Shown: positions 60,801 to 64,000 of the stretch, piece after piece
Numbering within the stretch: the stretch's first letter is position 1
Layout: each line of letters begins with the position of its first letter
Assembly: GCA_944474755.1 (NCBI GenBank)
Contig: OX104112.1
Location: 89,913,756 to 89,977,755 of the forward strand
DNA: 64,000 bases
Source of the DNA: Limnoperna fortunei
Lineage: Eukaryota; Mollusca; Bivalvia; Mytilida; Modiolidae
Direction: 5' to 3'
The notes under the pieces: model-generated
The model's database searches: none
Told to the model about the DNA's origin: nothing
Seen by the model: the letters and a program-made list of their open reading frames with translations, nothing else
Position numbers and translations under genes: made by a program

Positions 60801-62263
60801 AGTTTATAAACAAACATTGTCTACACCAGATACAAATGATACAAAAGGGTTTTTTCAGGATACCAGATATGTGAAATTTCTTCCTCAAAATCAAACATCG
60901 TAAGGAGCATTGTAAAAATGTCTAGTCATTGTACAAATAGATAATTTTATTTCTTTGTTTTTGTTAGCTTGAACAATTTCATTCCTTAGACTTTTAAAAG
61001 GATTGCTATTATTAGACTTTGTTTGTAGTTTTTAGCTACATCTTGTTTTACTTCAATTCAGAAATGTACATAACGTAGTGTAGAATACATTCCTTTCTGA
61101 ATACTGATGCCTTGATAACAATTTTACATTAATGGTGCATTCCATTCATGTTTTATGACATTTGCGAACTCCTTTTCTTTAAAAGCATAGCATTTTTGCA
61201 CATTAAAACCACCATATTTTTTTCAAAATTTTTACAAACAGCACTGACCCATTTAATTTTTTTGCTTATTTTTGTTACTGTAATCAAACTCCTAACAAAC
61301 TATAATGACACATTAACGCATATTATTTCGAAACTGACCATGTTATTTTCTGGAGAATTGGTGATTAATTGAATTTTGAAACTGACCAATAAACATCCTT
61401 GTGTTATATTTCTGGAGAATAAGTGATTGAATTATGAAGTCTGTTTGGGTTATCTCCTCATTATATAAGTCTTGCTAAGGATTAAACATTTCATCAAGAC
61501 CTAGTAATGAAGTCCTGTCTAGACTATAGATAAGCACCTTTCTATTGTTTATATACTGATAAGTTCCCGGTAATAATAAAATTTCATTCTTGTATTCAAT
61601 TGATGATAATCTTGTTTAAATTGGACCTTTGTTTACCCATTTTTTTTTCTATAAATTGTATTATGTAATTTAGTTAAGAGCACACTTGTGGACATTGAGG
61701 CTACCAGTTATTTCCTAACCTCAATTGTTATTCAAGTATACTTTTTATAATCTGCAAATTCATGCATATTTATTGTAAATTTCTGGTTATGACCAGGGTT
61801 GTCAACAAGATTTTTAAGTACAGAGCTTAATTAACTGCAGTAGAAGATGTATATTACAAAACATGTTTATATTTTGTTGGTGATCAGGAAATCGCAGGTC
61901 ACCTCCATATTTTTAGAGACCTGTATGTTCCTTTGCACATTTATAAGTCTTTTTTTATGCAATGTCATATTTACTAAGTCTTCTGTGCTATAATAAATTA
62001 TGATAATAGGATGTACAATGTATACAATTACCACTAATAATGTCATAATGAGCATTTAACCAGTGGAATACTAACTAAGGACCAAGAAAGTGTCAAAGTA
62101 ATTTAAATAAATCAAGATACATATAAAATGTGTGACATTTAGTTAAGTTGGATTAATTTTATTTGTTTAACAATATCAAGTTTTTAAACTAGTTTGTAAT
62201 TGCACTTTTTACCCAACTGTTCAATGAGCTGCATAGTGTGATTGACTGTGTAATCTAATTCAA
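57890..62263 (+). other. Par6 3' UTR and downstream AT-rich sequence
   Basis: No exon with credible splice borders was recognised. Several AATAAA-like signals occur soon after the stop, for example near 58158 and 58543. The small ORFs here are poly-Phe/Leu/Ile/Lys translations of AT-rich DNA. Where the Par6 transcript ends cannot be told. Confidence 0.35.
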
Positions 62264-62398
62264 TTACCATAAATAAATAACGTCCCAAATCTTGAAGGTT
62301 GTGATAACATTTCCAGCATCTTCATCATAGAAGCATTCTGCATTAAACTGCCACATTTGATCAATTTCATACATTATCATTTTCCACGCTTTATTCAT
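62264..62398 (-). CDS. Orphan coding exon of an unidentified minus-strand gene
   Basis: A tatatacag acceptor (62399 upward) precedes an open frame that begins MNKAWKMIMYEIDQMWQFNA, continues CFYDEDAGNVITTFKIWD and reaches TAA at 62264. The Trp-rich, non-repetitive composition stands out from the AT-rich surroundings. It could be a terminal exon, or an internal one using the GTAATT just before the stop. I do not recognise the family. Its upstream exons would lie to the right; a frame starting VNIENNIVTNVTLIIVFDRG near 63810-63750 is a weak candidate. Confidence 0.35.
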   Translation of the reverse strand: MNKAWKMIMYEIDQMWQFNAECFYDEDAGNVITTFKIWDVIYLW

Positions 62399-63309
62399 CT
62401 GTATATAATTGATTTGAATATTGTTACTTTATCAAACATAAATGTATATCAATTGTGGAATGTCTTCCTAATTAATTTATAGGTAGACCCAATTGGGAAG
62501 GGAGGGAGGACTAGAGGTGCAGAATAAAACAAGAAAAACTACTTAAGATATGTTTGTTTTAAAAAATGGGGTTCAAATTCTCCAAAACCTTCCCTTGCTA
62601 ATGTTTAATCAATACTGGAATACTAATTTTTTTAAATTGTCCTGTGTTCTAACAATAATTCTGTAAGATGCAAGACCATAAAAGGATGACCAGTAGATGT
62701 AATATTCAAGGGATGGTTTCATAAAAACGTCTCAAAATAGATATTTCCTCAAACTCAATTGACAACTTCTCAGATTACTGGAAAATTTAGACCTGAGGAA
62801 AATCTCATTGAGCTGGGGTTGATTGTTCTTATACAATGGGGCATGTCTTAAAAGACAGAATGTAGGTTGTAGGTCTCTTGAGAGAGGTATATTTTTTCTG
62901 ATTTTTTTTTATTTAGGCATCAAAATGAAATAGGTTAATTTAAGTGGATACTCTTTATTTCATAGGTTTTGTGAGACAAGTTTTAGTGTAAAAAAACAGG
63001 ACGAAAAAATACTTTTTTAACATTTTTGCTTTCATTGATAATTTGTTACTGTGGTTTTACTGTATAACAACACGCCTGTTTGTTTTTAATCCATTGTTTT
63101 ATTATATACTATTGTTAAATGGAGCTATAATTTGTAAAGTATATTTTAATAATAATAATATTCTTGTAATATTAAATCTTAAAGCACTTACATTGTTATC
63201 ATTTTATTTAGCCAGACATTTTGTGTTGATTCATGATGATGTAAGCATTTCAAGTTCAGTAATTTATGCAGTGTTTTGGGGTTAAAAGTAATGTTGTTTT
63301 AATTTAAAT

Positions 63310-63560
63310 TTTGTCACATTTTGCTTTTTACACGCCAGTGGAAGATGGTGTGTATTATGGGAACACCCATGGCAGGCGGGCAGCAGCGTCAACAGCAAAG
63401 TCGGCTCTCTGCTCAAACAGCTGTCCGATATTCATGAAACTTGGGGGAAATGTTTATGGGCATAATATCTCGGCCAAGTTCGAAAACCAGCTAAATCACT
63501 TCAGCCACTTCAGAGTTGTGGTCCTTTATTTATACAAAAATATGGCAAATTTGCCTTTTC
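63310..63560 (+). repeat. Putative dispersed repeat block
   Basis: A GC-richer island with agtggaagatggtgtgtatt, acccatggcaggcgggcagc and ttcatgaaacttgggggaaa. It has an open frame without a recognised domain, and the composition differs from its surroundings. A repeat is more likely than an exon, but I see no second copy here. Confidence 0.35.
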
Positions 63561-64000
63561 TGCTCTCTAACTCAGCATACTATTTTCTAGACTAATTTCG
63601 GTAAAAGAAAAATTAAAGTTTGAACTGTGTTAATAATAAAACTTTGAATTATAAGTCGAACAGCTACATACATATATTTGGTACACTTAAAGTAACACCA
63701 TAAATGTAATTCAACATTCAAGAAGATAGAAAATATCAGTACCCGATTATAACCCCTGTCAAAGACAATGATGAGAGTAACATTCGTCACAATATTATTT
63801 TCAATGTTGACCTGAAGGAAAGAAACATATTACCAATATATAAGGAATTAGCTCCTCACAAGATTGTAGCACTCTACATACAGTCTTTTAAATGAGTATG
63901 CATCATATATTCTACAGTGCGCGCTACAGACTGGACTTGCAGTACTAGAATCTCTCTATATACAGTACGTTAAGTACACGGACCGTTGTACATGGAACTG

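Overview
The window looks like a piece of a bivalve mollusc genome, or at least a lophotrochozoan. It is AT-rich, its genes are split by GT-AG introns, the introns carry many interspersed repeats, and tRNA-derived SINEs with (CAAA)n-like tails recur throughout. The phylum call is an inference from the repeat style and the protein sequences. No prokaryotic or viral gene organisation is present.

Three protein-coding genes can be assembled by joining phase-compatible exons. (1) 405-10164, plus strand: the 3' seven exons of a CNBD1-type protein with two degenerate cyclic-nucleotide-binding folds; its 5' end lies left of the window. (2) 39884-16970, minus strand: twelve phase-consistent exons encoding about 1,081 residues, lacking only the N-terminus. 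The first exons encode a small PH-like beta fold that resembles the meiotic double-strand-break protein REC114. They are followed by about 790 residues of Ser/Asn/Lys-rich, probably disordered sequence and a short conserved-looking C-terminal exon. The REC114 name is tentative. (3) 53216-57889, plus strand: a complete three-exon Par6 cell-polarity adaptor (PB1, semi-CRIB, PDZ; 324 residues). Genes 1 and 2 converge tail to tail. Genes 2 and 3 are arranged head to head, although the first exon of gene 2 was not found. An orphan minus-strand exon at 62264-62398 hints at a fourth gene entering from the right.

Most of the rest is repeats. About ten SINE copies are recognisable; one at 20313-20577 is full length with an 11-bp target-site duplication. 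Several tandem arrays lie in or near the genes: a 79-bp array made from a SINE tRNA-like head (702-1400), a ~77-bp array that multiplies an exon end together with its splice donor (7025-8745), a 32-bp array (11541-12406), a 322-bp array (28140-29300), an 82-bp array (32160-33625), a 52-bp array (37660-38056) and a 161-bp array (40310-40960). The 41.4-52.1 kb stretch is a nested transposon graveyard: a Penelope-like GIY-YIG fragment, a 5'-truncated but intact-looking LINE reverse transcriptase, and an old LINE on the minus strand split by a 5.9-kb foldback element with nearly identical ~985-bp inverted arms. Further hairpin or TIR elements lie at about 5.3, 13.2, 14.7, 17.7, 19.4, 30.4, 37.1, 38.4, 38.7, 50.9 and 52.8 kb.

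The three genes have no obvious shared pathway. The strongest points for follow-up are the array that copies a functional splice junction, the young foldback element whose empty site can be read, and the long REC114-like protein.
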